A DNA stretch of 18,082 nucleotides from an uncultured Propionibacteriaceae bacterium (lineage in GTDB: Bacteria > Actinomycetota > Actinomycetes > Propionibacteriales > Propionibacteriaceae): contig CAKZJI010000088.1 of the NCBI GenBank assembly GCA_936941515.1, positions 1-18,082 of the forward strand. The letters are read 5' to 3'. The notes under the pieces were generated by a model. That model saw only the letters and a list, made by a program, of their open reading frames with translations, was not told the DNA's origin and searched no databases. Both the position numbers and the translations under genes were made by a program. This document shows positions 1 to 7,560 of this stretch, piece after piece. The stretch's first letter is position 1. Every line of letters begins with the position of its first letter.

Positions 1-50
1 TGAAGCTCTGACGTAGCTCATTCAGGAACCGGCGAATCTGAACGCCACCA

Positions 51-115
51 TCACATGATAAAACTTTTAATATTTATATCGCTAAATCTGCTAAACCTTA
101 TAAAGGTATACCGGG
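51..115. other. AT-rich patch beside parS
   Basis: This is the most AT-rich stretch I notice. Positions 61-90 contain only about six G or C bases in thirty, in a window otherwise near 60 percent GC. It begins 16 bases before the parS core at 131. It could be a DNA-unwinding element, a curved or protein-binding segment, or a promoter region for a gene to the left. No perfect DnaA box lies in it, so a role in strand opening is only a guess. Confidence 0.4.
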
Positions 116-130
116 GCAATCGCTAGAACC

Positions 131-144
131 GTTTCACGTGAAAC
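131..144. promoter_or_regulatory. parS site 1 (ParB-binding centromere)
   Basis: The sequence gtttcacgtgaaac is a perfect 14-bp palindrome that matches the core of the bacterial parS consensus tgttTCACGTGAaaca in 14 of 16 positions. ParB is known to bind this motif and spread from it to organise the origin region for segregation and condensin loading. Its place near dnaA fits that role. The parB gene itself is not in the window. Confidence 0.93.
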
Positions 145-1971
145 GACACCAGGCACGCCGGTCTCCGCAGTAGGCACGCATGGAAACCTCTCGAAGCGAG
201 GGGTCGCACTGAGGCAGGTGCTCCATCAAGGCAACAGGTCATCTCGCTGTGAAGCTCGAAGAACCACGTCATGATGAGATGTCGAGGCCTGTATGATCCT
301 GCGTTGCCAGCCAATGTCGCATGTCGTCGTCTCGCCGGTGTTCCTCACTCGGACGCGGCACGTAGCCCAGGCACCCTGGGTACGACAACACCGTCCATTC
401 GCCTGCCTCACACATCCCCCGACAAGCTCACAACACAAGACACCAGCGATGGTCGGAACACAGCTCACAGCCCATTCCACTTCCCGCAAGTGCAGATATA
501 CGCGCCTGCCCACAGTGATCATGCTGATGGGTCATCTACGTCAGCCCCTCCACACCTGCAATACCTCGCCAAGAACTTGGCTCATCCACAGGTCACGTGA
601 ACTCTGGATGCCATACACAGCAGGCGACGGGTACCACGGAAGCTCGTGGTGATGTGGATCGAAGGGTGAACGCGCCAGCAGACCTACATTCCATCATCGT
701 GGCTTCGCGAGGGCATAAAACTCCATGGGCCGGAAGTCTTCGGCTTAGTCACTCAACAGGCCAATGCGTCGACACCTCAGAATACGACTGAGTCACATGC
801 ACAGCTGCCTTCTCCGATTAGCTGAGCACATGGAAGAACACTCTCCCTTAGAGGTGGACATACATGGTCACTATGGAGCCCCTGTGGACCATCAGCCATA
901 ACCCAGCAGGCCACCTCGCACAGGTTCTGCACTCCACATCCAGCTCTCACAACCATCAAGTTTTCAGCACTCATGTCACATCCCCTCACCCCTCCCATGC
1001 CTGGGACGAAGACCCTGGCAGCACTGACGCACGGATCTCAAAGAATGATCCAAGCAGATCATGCGCTCATCCCTGGATGCTGCCTCGATCAGCAGGGTGC
1101 TCCGGATAGCAGAGCTGTGGTCAGTGTGACACTGCCGCACCAGCCATCCCATCAGTGGGATCGGCCGACTGGCAGCTATCCGCAGCAATCCACACGCCGG
1201 CTCCAGAGCATCCATCTATGCGCAATGCCAGCAGGCACCCCCTAGGCCAAGACGTTGAGGGCTCACTCAGCAATGCAGCCGCCCCGTCAACCTACACGCT
1301 GACCAGGAAAAACACCGCGGAGGAGACTCTCTACCTGCCGCTGGCGATCCCAGCGTCAGCAAGCCCATCCACCACACACACCCTCACTCCGCAACAAGCC
1401 ATGGGGCGAGGCAGCTCATATCTCTGCGAGAGTGGCATGGGCAATACACCCAAGAGCACTGTCATCACCACACTGACAAGACAGCCGCAGATCTGATGGA
1501 TATAGGCGGCTCTAGCAGACGAGAGGAAGCTGGTCAGTTCATCATCTGGCACCACCCCAGTGTCCAGAGAGGAAGCAGAAATACTACCCCCACCATGCAG
1601 AGATGCAGATGTAGCGAGGCACAGCTCTGCATGCTTATCGATATAATGATATATGCTTCTAGTGTCGTGTGTCGGAAGGCATCAGTGGTAGGCACAGCTT
1701 GTGGACGGATGCCACGTCAAGGCAACTACACGAAACTGCACGTGCACCACCATGAGTGGTGCGAGACACCACATCCGGGACTGAAGAACACTCCACGAAA
1801 CAACGACGCACGTTTCCTCTCCACTCCTTCTCAGACAGGCATCCATCACCCAGACAGGCGTCGTTGTGAGGGCACACCATCAGCGGTGCTGCGCTGCGCA
1901 CCCCACTGCACATCGCCCCTCCGTGATGCCGCAGGACTCTCCACATAGGTAACCCACAGCATCATGCGAGA

Positions 1972-1993
1972 TGTGGATAACTTTGTTGAAAAC
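1972..1993 (-). promoter_or_regulatory. DnaA-box module, copy A
   Basis: A perfect DnaA box (tgtggataa, the reverse of TTATCCACA) at 1972-1980 is followed by ctttgttgaaaac. The whole 22-bp unit matches the unit at 2264-2285 in 19 of 22 positions by eye. DnaA binding is expected from the box. The conserved second half may be a weak additional DnaA contact or another bound element. Confidence 0.6.
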
Positions 1994-2046
1994 ATTTCAC
2001 CGCGCAATTCCCCTGAGCTGAAAAGCGTAGCTGCGATGCAGTCCTC

Positions 2047-2060
2047 GTTTCACGTGAAAC
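2047..2060. promoter_or_regulatory. parS site 2 (ParB-binding centromere)
   Basis: This is a second perfect gtttcacgtgaaac palindrome, flanked by c and g so that the 16-mer is itself palindromic. It lies 1.9 kb from parS site 1 and between the two DnaA-box modules. Multiple parS sites close to oriC are usual in actinobacteria. Confidence 0.93.
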
Positions 2061-2263
2061 GCCCTTCAGCAAGCGTCGACCGCCACGTCTCGAATTACAT
2101 CAGTGGAGTTCTTCATAGCCCGCAAAGCCCCGTCTACAGGGCCTCTGCGTCACATCACACCTGCGCGGCGAGGAGGAAGCTCGATCATGATGGACAGGCT
2201 CTGCCATCACAAACCAAGCCATTGGTATCGGACTCCGTCGTTGAGAGAACAACAAAACCCAGC

Positions 2264-2285
2264 TGTGGATAACTCTGGGGAAAAC
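2264..2285 (-). promoter_or_regulatory. DnaA-box module, copy B
   Basis: A perfect DnaA box (tgtggataa) at 2264-2272 is followed by ctctggggaaaac, repeating the layout of the module at 1972-1993. A further gtgggta follows directly. It sits about 80 bp beyond the end of rsmG. It could belong to an outlying part of the origin or act as a DnaA-titrating site. Confidence 0.6.
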
Positions 2286-2366
2286 TGTGGGTAGTCCGCA
2301 GATCACGTCGCGGATCACGCACCGTCGCTCATGCAGTCTTGAGCCTTGGCATCACCGGCTACATGG

Positions 2367-2975
2367 TCAGTGCCGTGCCATCACACGAATGGCTCTGGTG
2401 CCCTCCACCCCAGGAGCTGCACGCACATGCAGGATCTCAGCACGCAAACGTGAACGCTCAAGAAGTTTCCGGGCAGCTCTGATCTCATCCTCTGCACTGT
2501 CCCCTTTCAGGGCCAGCAATTCACCCTGCGGGTAGAACAGTGGCACCGACCACTTCAGGAGCCTCTCCAGAGGTGCGACGGCACGACACGTGACAATGTC
2601 AAAAACCTCATCGCAATCCTCGGCGCGAAGTCTCTCCACCCGCACGCGATCACCCAGGCCAAGCTCCTCAACCGCGAGATTCAGGAAGTTGTATCTCCTC
2701 AGCAGTGGCTCCAACAACGTGAACCGTAGATCGGGACGGCAGATCGCCAACGGGATCCCCGGCAAGCCAGCACCCGACCCGATATCCGCAATGTCCAGGC
2801 CCTCACCGAGAACATCCACCAAAGCCAGCGAATTGGAGATATGCCGACTCCAGATCTTGTCTGTCTCCCGGGGACCCAGAAGGCCCCACTCGATGCCGCG
2901 GGTGTGAAGGATGCCGGCATAGGCATCCAGCATGTCAGCGCCGTCGGGGAAACGTTGCCGAAGCTGCTCAGTCAT
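2367..2975 (-). CDS. rsmG: 16S rRNA (guanine527-N7)-methyltransferase RsmG (GidB)
   Basis: RsmG transfers a methyl group from S-adenosylmethionine to N7 of G527 in the 530 loop of 16S rRNA; loss of the enzyme is known to give low-level streptomycin resistance. The 202-residue protein shows the class I methyltransferase motif DIGSGAGLPGIPLAI near residues 64-78 and the family segments RHISNSLAL and VTCRAVAPLERLLKW. The length is normal for the family. I chose ATG at 2975 over the TTG one codon upstream because a GGAG-like ribosome-binding site lies just before it. It is the last gene of the minus-strand cluster, separated from jag by about 106 bp. Downstream there is no parA, only the long spacer. 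Identification is secure. Confidence 0.95.
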   Translation of the reverse strand: MTEQLRQRFPDGADMLDAYAGILHTRGIEWGLLGPRETDKIWSRHISNSLALVDVLGEGLDIADIGSGAGLPGIPLAICRPDLRFTLLEPLLRRYNFLNLAVEELGLGDRVRVERLRAEDCDEVFDIVTCRAVAPLERLLKWSVPLFYPQGELLALKGDSAEDEIRAARKLLERSRLRAEILHVRAAPGVEGTRAIRVMARH

Positions 2976-3081
2976 CAAACTCCGATCTCATCTCGGTCAG
3001 CACCAGGAGGCGACAACCCTAGACGACGAGGTTTCCATCCGGATCAAACAGGAGAAAATCCCCCTGAGCACAAGACCGTCG

Positions 3082-3564
3082 TCAGCCCTCTTGCGGTTTC
3101 CCGGAGACCACGACACGACGGAACGGGGGCTCACCCTCGGACTCACTGGTCAACCCGGCTGCGGCCACCTCGTCATGAATGATCTTGCGCTCATATGCGT
3201 TGAGCGGAGCCATCCGCACAGACTCACCAGTCTCGCTCACCTCTGCGATGGCGTCCTTCGCCATCGCCACCACCTCGATGCGGCGCCTCTCTCGGAAGCC
3301 GCCAACATCCAGCGTAAGCCTGGTCCGCTGCCCAGTCTCCGTCATCACCACCAGCCGCGACAGCTCCTGCAGCGCGTCCAGCACCTCACCGTCTTTGCCG
3401 ACGAGCCGGTCGTCGTCAGTGTCGATGGCGACGTGTGCCCGCCCGTTCGACACCGAGTTCTCAATATCACCGTCCAAATCGGCGATGTCCAGCAGCTCTT
3501 CCAGATAGTCCGCCACCAGGTCGCCCTCGGCCAGCAGCGTCTCGTTATCCTTGTCTTCACTCAT
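3082..3564 (-). CDS. jag: Jag/KhpB-family RNA-binding protein (KH and R3H domains)
   Basis: This 160-residue protein belongs to the Jag/KhpB/EloR family, single-stranded nucleic acid binders linked in other bacteria to cell elongation and small-RNA control and almost always encoded beside yidC. An acidic N-terminus (about residues 1-30) precedes a KH-like domain with the loop VGKDGEVLDALQEL (about 55-68). An R3H-type domain follows (MAPLNAYERKIIHDEV, then PPFRRVVVSG). The N-terminal Jag_N domain of Firmicutes proteins is missing, as is usual in actinobacteria. A purine-rich ribosome-binding site (cggaga) lies about six bases before the ATG, and the gene follows yidC after about 36 bp. The family is certain; the cellular role in this organism is inferred. 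Confidence 0.92.
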   Translation of the reverse strand: MSEDKDNETLLAEGDLVADYLEELLDIADLDGDIENSVSNGRAHVAIDTDDDRLVGKDGEVLDALQELSRLVVMTETGQRTRLTLDVGGFRERRRIEVVAMAKDAIAEVSETGESVRMAPLNAYERKIIHDEVAAAGLTSESEGEPPFRRVVVSGKPQEG

Positions 3565-3600
3565 GCCAGTCTCCGATCCAATAGCCCTGAGCGGGCCACA

Positions 3601-4692
3601 TCACTTCTTCTTGCGCGCTGCGCGCGTGGTGTTCCTGGGTTGACGGCGCACCGTGATCTTTCCGTTCCCCTCATCGGGCTCCCGGACCGTGGAACGGCTC
3701 ACCTGCTGCCGCGCGACTCTGCGCCGACCGTTCTCATCCGTCGCCGCTGCCGCCTGAGCCTGAGTCGCAGCGGGTCGCCTGACCTTGCGCCGCTTGGCGA
3801 TGCGTTCGGCGTAGATGGCGTCCGGGTCCTTCCCGGCAGCGCGCAGCCGCTCCTCCCACTCAATGTAGGCGGGCGTATTGGGCGCCGGGTTGTTGCGGAT
3901 CAACACCCACTGCTGAACCATCGTCCAGATGTTGCTTGTCAGCCAGTAGATGAGCACACCGATCGGGATGACCACCGACGAGAAGGCGTACATCACCGGG
4001 AAGAGGTACAGCATCATCTTCTGGGTCTGAGCCATCTGCCCGGTCAGCGCCTCAGGTGGCATGTTCTTGCCCATGTTCTGCAGCTGGGTCGCCACCAGGG
4101 TCAGCACCATGAGCACCACCAGCACGATGCCTGCGATCTGTGTGACGCCGAACGGGGTCAGTGGGAAGATCCGTCGCGACAGCCCGATCCCCCACAGTTC
4201 GGCGTTCTGCAGCGATGTCACAAGCTCGGAGTTGGACTGGAAGAAATATCCACGGACCTGGTTGTCAGCGATGCCCTGCAACACCCTGAACAGGGACAGC
4301 AGCACCGGAGCCTGCAACAGCATCGGGAAGCAGGAGGCAAGCGGGTTGATCCCCTCCTCCGCATACAGCTTCTGCGACTCCTGGGCTAGACGGTTCCGAT
4401 CATGGCCATACTTCTTCTGCAGGTCCCGGAGCTTGGGCTGCAACAGCTGCATGGCTCGAGCTGAGTTGATCTGCTTCACGAACAACGGGATCATCAGCGT
4501 CCGCACCACCAGCGTCAAACAGACGATGGCCAGCGCCCATGAGACCCCGGAGTCGTGGCCGAACACTGGACTCCACAACGAATGGAACAGCACCACCATC
4601 CCAGAGACTGCCCAATACAGGGGCTGCATCATCGCGGACAGGAAACCATAAATGCCGTCCCAGATGGACAGGGACACCAACAGGTCGATCAT
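3601..4692 (-). CDS. yidC: Membrane protein insertase YidC
   Basis: YidC inserts and folds membrane proteins, alone or with the Sec translocon. The 363-residue protein is a five-helix Oxa1/YidC core without the large periplasmic domain of Gram-negative YidC. Hydrophobic segments lie near residues 19-37, 50-72, 120-140, 178-205 and 225-255. Arg64 in VVRTLMIPLF matches the conserved hydrophilic-groove arginine. The coiled cytoplasmic hairpin (LLQPKLRDLQKKYGHDRNRL) is clear. The C-terminus is a long, very basic tail (about 290-363, ending in ARKKK), a type of tail linked to ribosome contact. The ATG directly follows the TAG stop of yidD with no gap, implying translational coupling. Confidence 0.96.
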   Translation of the reverse strand: MIDLLVSLSIWDGIYGFLSAMMQPLYWAVSGMVVLFHSLWSPVFGHDSGVSWALAIVCLTLVVRTLMIPLFVKQINSARAMQLLQPKLRDLQKKYGHDRNRLAQESQKLYAEEGINPLASCFPMLLQAPVLLSLFRVLQGIADNQVRGYFFQSNSELVTSLQNAELWGIGLSRRIFPLTPFGVTQIAGIVLVVLMVLTLVATQLQNMGKNMPPEALTGQMAQTQKMMLYLFPVMYAFSSVVIPIGVLIYWLTSNIWTMVQQWVLIRNNPAPNTPAYIEWEERLRAAGKDPDAIYAERIAKRRKVRRPAATQAQAAAATDENGRRRVARQQVSRSTVREPDEGNGKITVRRQPRNTTRAARKKK

Positions 4693-4980
4693 CTAGGACA
4701 CCTTCTGCCCGGCGATCTCCCGGGCCTCTGCTTCTTGCTCCCGAGCCCACTGGGCGGCCTCGGGAGTTCCAGGTACATATTCGACGCCGCCCATCGACCA
4801 CGGATGACACCGGACGATCCGGTGCACTGTCAGGGCCGCTCCCTTGAGGCCCCCGTGGAACTCGACGGCCCGTTCTCCGTAGGCGGAGCAGGTCGGATGA
4901 AATTTGCAGACATCCCCGTACAGCGGGGAGATGAACTTGCGCCAGCCCCGAATGAACCACAACAGGGGATGCTTCAGCAC
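4693..4980 (-). CDS. yidD: Membrane protein insertion efficiency factor YidD
   Basis: YidD is a small membrane-associated protein that aids YidC-dependent insertion; its exact mechanism is not settled. The 95-residue product carries the family core: WFIRGWRKFISPLYG, then CKFHPTCSAYGERAVEFHG, then HRIVRCHPW, with the conserved cysteines. The open frame extends upstream to 5094, but I set the start at GTG 4980. That choice gives a normal family length, has a gaggg ribosome-binding site about five bases before it, and begins right at the conserved domain. It overlaps the end of rnpA by 7 bp, and its stop abuts yidC, so rnpA-yidD-yidC are probably translated as a coupled set. Confidence 0.93.
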   Translation of the reverse strand: MLKHPLLWFIRGWRKFISPLYGDVCKFHPTCSAYGERAVEFHGGLKGAALTVHRIVRCHPWSMGGVEYVPGTPEAAQWAREQEAEAREIAGQKVS

Positions 4981-5318
4981 GTCGCCCTCTTGAAGGCTCG
5001 ATCCCAAGCCGACGCCAGATCCCCAGCCAGGCGCCCGGAATCGGTTGCCGCCTGAGGCAGCGCACGCACCACAACGTCCGCGCTCACAGGGCATGGAAGA
5101 GCAGTGACAAGATGCCGCAGGCGACGTTTCACACGATTCCGCGTGACGGCGTTGCCAACAGCCTTGGACACGACAAAACCCACCCGAGTCACCTCGGATG
5201 GTCGGTCTTGGCCGACTGCCACATGAACAACCACGCTGGGACTGCCAGCTCGCGACCCCTGACGGAAAGTCGCGGTGAAGTCACCGGAGAGACGAAGTCG
5301 TCGGACGCGAGGCAGCAC
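4974..5318 (-). CDS. rnpA: Ribonuclease P protein component
   Basis: RnpA is the protein subunit of RNase P and helps the catalytic RNA cleave the 5' leader from precursor tRNAs. The 114-residue protein has the family signature NAVTRNRVKRRLRHL (the RNR motif) near residues 56-70, a basic N-terminus (LPRVRRLRLSGDF) and the usual length. The start is a GTG only seven bases after the rpmH stop, the standard rpmH-rnpA arrangement. The start lacks a clear ribosome-binding site, so translation probably depends on coupling to rpmH. The RNA subunit gene rnpB is not in the window. Confidence 0.95.
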   Translation of the reverse strand: MLPRVRRLRLSGDFTATFRQGSRAGSPSVVVHVAVGQDRPSEVTRVGFVVSKAVGNAVTRNRVKRRLRHLVTALPCPVSADVVVRALPQAATDSGRLAGDLASAWDRAFKRATC

Positions 5319-5325
5319 AGTCGAA

Positions 5326-5463
5326 TCAGGCGGACAGCTCCACGCGGCCCTTGCGACGACGGGCGCTCAGGATGGCGCGGCCAGCTCGGGTGCGCATGCG
5401 GGCACGGAAGCCGTGGGTGCGGCTCCGGCGTCGGTTGCTCGGCTGGAAGGTGCGCTTGCTCAT
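5326..5463 (-). CDS. rpmH: 50S ribosomal protein L34
   Basis: L34 is a very small, highly basic protein of the large ribosomal subunit. The 45-residue product begins [19 protein letters not shown] and ends [12 protein letters not shown], close to a textbook actinobacterial L34. The frame stays open upstream to 5559, but the conserved start is the ATG at 5463, which has a ggag ribosome-binding site eight bases before it. It is the first gene of the minus-strand cluster and is divergent from dnaA. Its promoter must lie in the 345-bp spacer to the right; I could not identify a convincing one. Confidence 0.97.
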   Translation of the reverse strand: MSKRTFQPSNRRRSRTHGFRARMRTRAGRAILSARRRKGRVELSA

Positions 5464-5808
5464 GACGATGACTCCATGCTCTTGAACTCGGGGCCCTGCA
5501 GGGCGCCGCGACCGTGGGCAGCGGCTGTCCAACGATACGCGGTCACCCATGATTTCCACAAACCACCGCGCAGCCGGGCCGCAGCGACACCCAGCCTGTG
5601 TAAATCACACCGCTGTAAGTCCAATCGGAGGGCACTGCTGTGTTGCAGAACCCCTGCTCGGGCACTAGTTTCGTGTGCTGGGTGGCCTGATTATCCACAG
5701 TGATGCCGATCATGGCCTTCAGTGGGGGAACTTATGCCCTGTTGTGGACAACTATGTGGAAATCAGCCAACCTTGGATGCAACGGCTAGTGAGGGGAAGG
5801 AGTCGCTC
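5464..5808. promoter_or_regulatory. Divergent rpmH/dnaA spacer with DnaA boxes
   Basis: This 345-bp spacer separates the divergent rpmH and dnaA genes. It holds a perfect plus-strand DnaA box (ttatccaca) at 5691-5699 and a perfect actinobacterial-type box on the minus strand (tgtggacaa, reverse of TTGTCCACA) at 5743-5751. A weaker candidate (atttccaca) lies at 5552-5560. Boxes upstream of dnaA usually mean that DnaA represses its own gene. The dnaA ribosome-binding site ggggaaggag is at 5793-5802. Promoters for both genes are expected here, but none is strong enough to mark. Confidence 0.75.
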
Positions 5809-7179
5809 GTGTCCGTGTCTCCCAGGTCCGATCTGGACGCCTTGTGGGAGCAGGTCGTGAGCGAGGTGCCGATCTCGTCGCGCGCCTGGCTCAGGCGCAC
5901 CAAGCCCATTGCGGTCCACGGCAGCACGCTGATGCTGGCAGTCTCAGATGAGACCACGCGGGAGCGCATCGAGTCGAAACTGCGCACCGAGATTGAGTCC
6001 AAACTCAGTCTGGCTACGGGTTACAGCACCTACTTGGCATTCATGATCGACGACTCACTGCAGATTGAGATCACCCCGGAGCCTGCCGCCACACCTCAGG
6101 AATCCTTGTTCGACGAAGAGTTGCGCCAGCACCGCTCAACCAATCCGAACGCTGATCTGAAGCTGAACCCGCGCTACACCTTCGAGTCCTTCGTCGCAGG
6201 ATCGTCGAACCGCTTCGCACACGCCGCAGCTGCCGCCGTCGCCGAGCAACCCGGCAAGGCATACAACCCCCTGATGATCTATGGCCCCTCAGGCCTGGGG
6301 AAAACTCATCTGCTGCACGCCATCGGACACTACGTTCGCAGCTACTACGACACGCTTCGGGTGCGCTACGTCTCCACCGAGGAGCTGACCAACGACTTCA
6401 TCAATGCCATCTCGGACAACCGGACTGCCGAGTTCCGACGCGCCTATCGCGACGTGGACGTGCTCCTGGTCGACGACATCCAGTTCCTGGAAGCGAAGAT
6501 CCAGACGCAGGAGGAGTTCTTCCACACCTTCAACACGCTGCACAACGCGCAGAAGCAGATCGTGATGACCTCAGACCGGCCGCCGAAGCTGCTGGAGGCT
6601 TTGGAACCACGGCTGCGGTCGCGGTTCGAGTGGGGTCTGATGACTGACATCCAGCCCCCAGACCTGGAGACCCGCATCGCGATTCTTCGGAAGAAGGCCG
6701 CCTGGCAACGTCTGACGGCAGGCACCGAGGTGCTGGAGCTGATCGCTTCCAAGATCCCCACAAACATCCGTGAGCTGGAGGGTGCGCTGACTCGCGTCGC
6801 AGCCCTCGCCAGCCTCAACCAACAAGAGATCACGCTTGAGCTCACCGAGCAGGTGCTGCTGGATCTGATGCCGGAGGGCACGGGAGTCCACGTGGACGTC
6901 GACTCCATCATCACGGCCACCTGCGCCTATTTCGGCATCTCCCCCGAGGAGCTGACGGGTGCCAGCCGTGTCGCAGCCCTGGCTCGGGCGCGTCAGATCG
7001 CGATGTACCTGTGCCGTGAGCTCACTGACCTGTCACTGCCGAAGATCGGCTCCCGGTTCGGTGGGCGTGACCACACCACAGTCATGCACTCCGTGCGCAA
7101 GATCGACGGCAAGATGGGTGAGGACCGCAAGCTGTTTGACCAGGTGACAGAGCTGACCAACCGCATCAAGCAGAGCTGA
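5809..7179 (+). CDS. dnaA: Chromosomal replication initiator protein DnaA
   Basis: DnaA binds DnaA boxes at oriC, forms an ATP-bound filament that melts the origin, and brings in the replicative helicase. The 456-residue protein has an N-terminal domain I starting [15 protein letters not shown] and a short linker. The AAA+ domain starts near residue 120, with Walker A GPSGLGKT (159-166) and Walker B VDDIQFLE (221-228). The C-terminal DNA-binding domain carries the signature [12 protein letters not shown] (418-429). I chose GTG 5809 because the ribosome-binding site ggggaaggag lies six bases upstream and the protein then starts at conserved domain I; an upstream in-frame ATG at 5722 adds an unrelated leader. 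Domain II is far shorter than in Streptomyces. The gene is followed by a strong hairpin and by oriC, not by dnaN. Confidence 0.97.
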   Translation: MSVSPRSDLDALWEQVVSEVPISSRAWLRRTKPIAVHGSTLMLAVSDETTRERIESKLRTEIESKLSLATGYSTYLAFMIDDSLQIEITPEPAATPQESLFDEELRQHRSTNPNADLKLNPRYTFESFVAGSSNRFAHAAAAAVAEQPGKAYNPLMIYGPSGLGKTHLLHAIGHYVRSYYDTLRVRYVSTEELTNDFINAISDNRTAEFRRAYRDVDVLLVDDIQFLEAKIQTQEEFFHTFNTLHNAQKQIVMTSDRPPKLLEALEPRLRSRFEWGLMTDIQPPDLETRIAILRKKAAWQRLTAGTEVLELIASKIPTNIRELEGALTRVAALASLNQQEITLELTEQVLLDLMPEGTGVHVDVDSIITATCAYFGISPEELTGASRVAALARARQIAMYLCRELTDLSLPKIGSRFGGRDHTTVMHSVRKIDGKMGEDRKLFDQVTELTNRIKQS

Positions 7180-7195
7180 CCCACTCACCACACGA

Positions 7196-7241
7196 AGTCG
7201 TCGCCGAGTCCCGCCACCCCTTGCGGGACTCGGCGACGACT
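7196..7241 (+). terminator. Perfect 19-bp-stem hairpin after dnaA
   Basis: The arms agtcgtcgccgagtcccgc (7196-7214) and its exact complement (7223-7241) enclose an eight-base loop. It begins 16 bases after the dnaA stop. No clear T-run follows (gtcttgcc), so it is not a textbook intrinsic terminator, but such hairpins commonly end actinobacterial transcripts. It would also insulate the origin from dnaA transcription. Confidence 0.75.
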
Positions 7242-7560
7242 GTCTTGCCACCCCCACGGGCGACACGAAGCACATCTGTGTGTCGTCCAGTTGTCCACAA
7301 TCTTGTGCTCCCACCAGTGGACGGAGCGGTGAGGACGCGGTGTCCGCGAGGTATCCCACAGATCCTCCCCATGTCATTTTCGAGGTATCCACACCCCTTC
7401 CACAGCCTCAAAGTGGCTCTGACAAGGGATTTTGCGTTTTATCCACAGCATCCACAGGAGCTACTACGAGTACTGAGATGTAATCAGACTCAGTTCTTCA
7501 AACTCACATCGTGTTCAACTGTGGAAGAACTGCGATCTCGCAGACGGGTAGCTTTGCACT
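7242..7560. other. oriC: Putative replication origin (oriC) with DnaA-box cluster
   Basis: This spacer of about 320 bp directly follows dnaA and is the best oriC candidate. Perfect DnaA boxes are ttgtccaca at 7291-7299 and ttatccaca at 7439-7447. Degenerate boxes are gtatccaca at 7385-7393 and gcatccaca at 7448-7456, the last placed directly after a perfect box. The stretch gggattttgcgtttt (about 7427-7440) is locally AT-rich, directly adjoins the perfect box at 7439, and could be the melting site. The spacer also contains an inverted repeat (7491-7532). Skew supports a nearby origin: non-coding DNA to the left is C-rich and the spacer at 14341-14400 is G-rich (28 G to 14 C by hand). Other DnaA boxes lie left of dnaA, so the origin may be split. 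Confidence 0.85.
7491..7532. repeat. Inverted repeat upstream of the ABC transporter genes
   Basis: The arms cagttcttc (7491-7499) and gaagaactg (7524-7532) are perfect complements separated by 24 bases. A smaller inverted repeat, tgcga/tcgca, overlaps at 7531-7542. The position 28-70 bp before the GTG of the ABC ATPase gene suits an operator or a transcript hairpin. No regulator is encoded nearby. Confidence 0.45.

Larger units (their letters stand above)
1..2366. other. Long origin-proximal region without recognisable genes
   Basis: I find no convincing gene in this stretch. The open frames are at most about 150 codons, overlap on both strands, and give Cys/His/Ser/Thr-rich translations with no domain I know. 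Composition differs from the genes: more A+T, and a plus strand often rich in C over G (hand counts: 28 C to 11 G in 361-420, 26 C to 9 G in 901-960). This is the direction expected for DNA left of an origin whose leftward leading strand is the minus strand. Identifiable sites inside are two parS cores, an AT-rich patch and two DnaA-box modules. In related clusters parA and parB often follow rsmG, but I see no trace of ParA Walker motifs or a ParB helix-turn-helix. A TGA occupies positions 1-3 and could end a gene lying to the left, though that may be chance. Confidence 0.7.

Noticed and set aside
590..603. aggtcacgtgaact as a third parS site
   Set aside because: Only 9 of 14 core positions match and the outer TTT/AAA contacts are mostly lost. 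A DnaA-like tcatccaca overlaps at 582-590 but has one mismatch and stands alone.
1146..1161. Small hairpin atccca-tcag-tgggat in the left spacer
   Set aside because: Six-bp arms are expected by chance in 2 kb, and no promoter, T-run or repeat of it is seen nearby.
1496..1948. 150-codon plus-strand open frame in the left spacer
   Set aside because: No ribosome-binding site, Cys/His/Arg-rich composition without motifs, and an equally long overlapping frame on the other strand; it looks like chance.
2932..4389. 485-codon plus-strand open frame opposite jag and yidC
   Set aside because: It is the antisense shadow of two well-supported minus-strand genes; the translation is His/Arg/Leu-rich with no domain and has no ribosome-binding site.
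6886..6897. Palindrome gtccacgtggac inside dnaA
   Set aside because: It is within conserved coding sequence (VHVDVD), lacks the parS TTTC/GAAA arms and is explained by codon choice.
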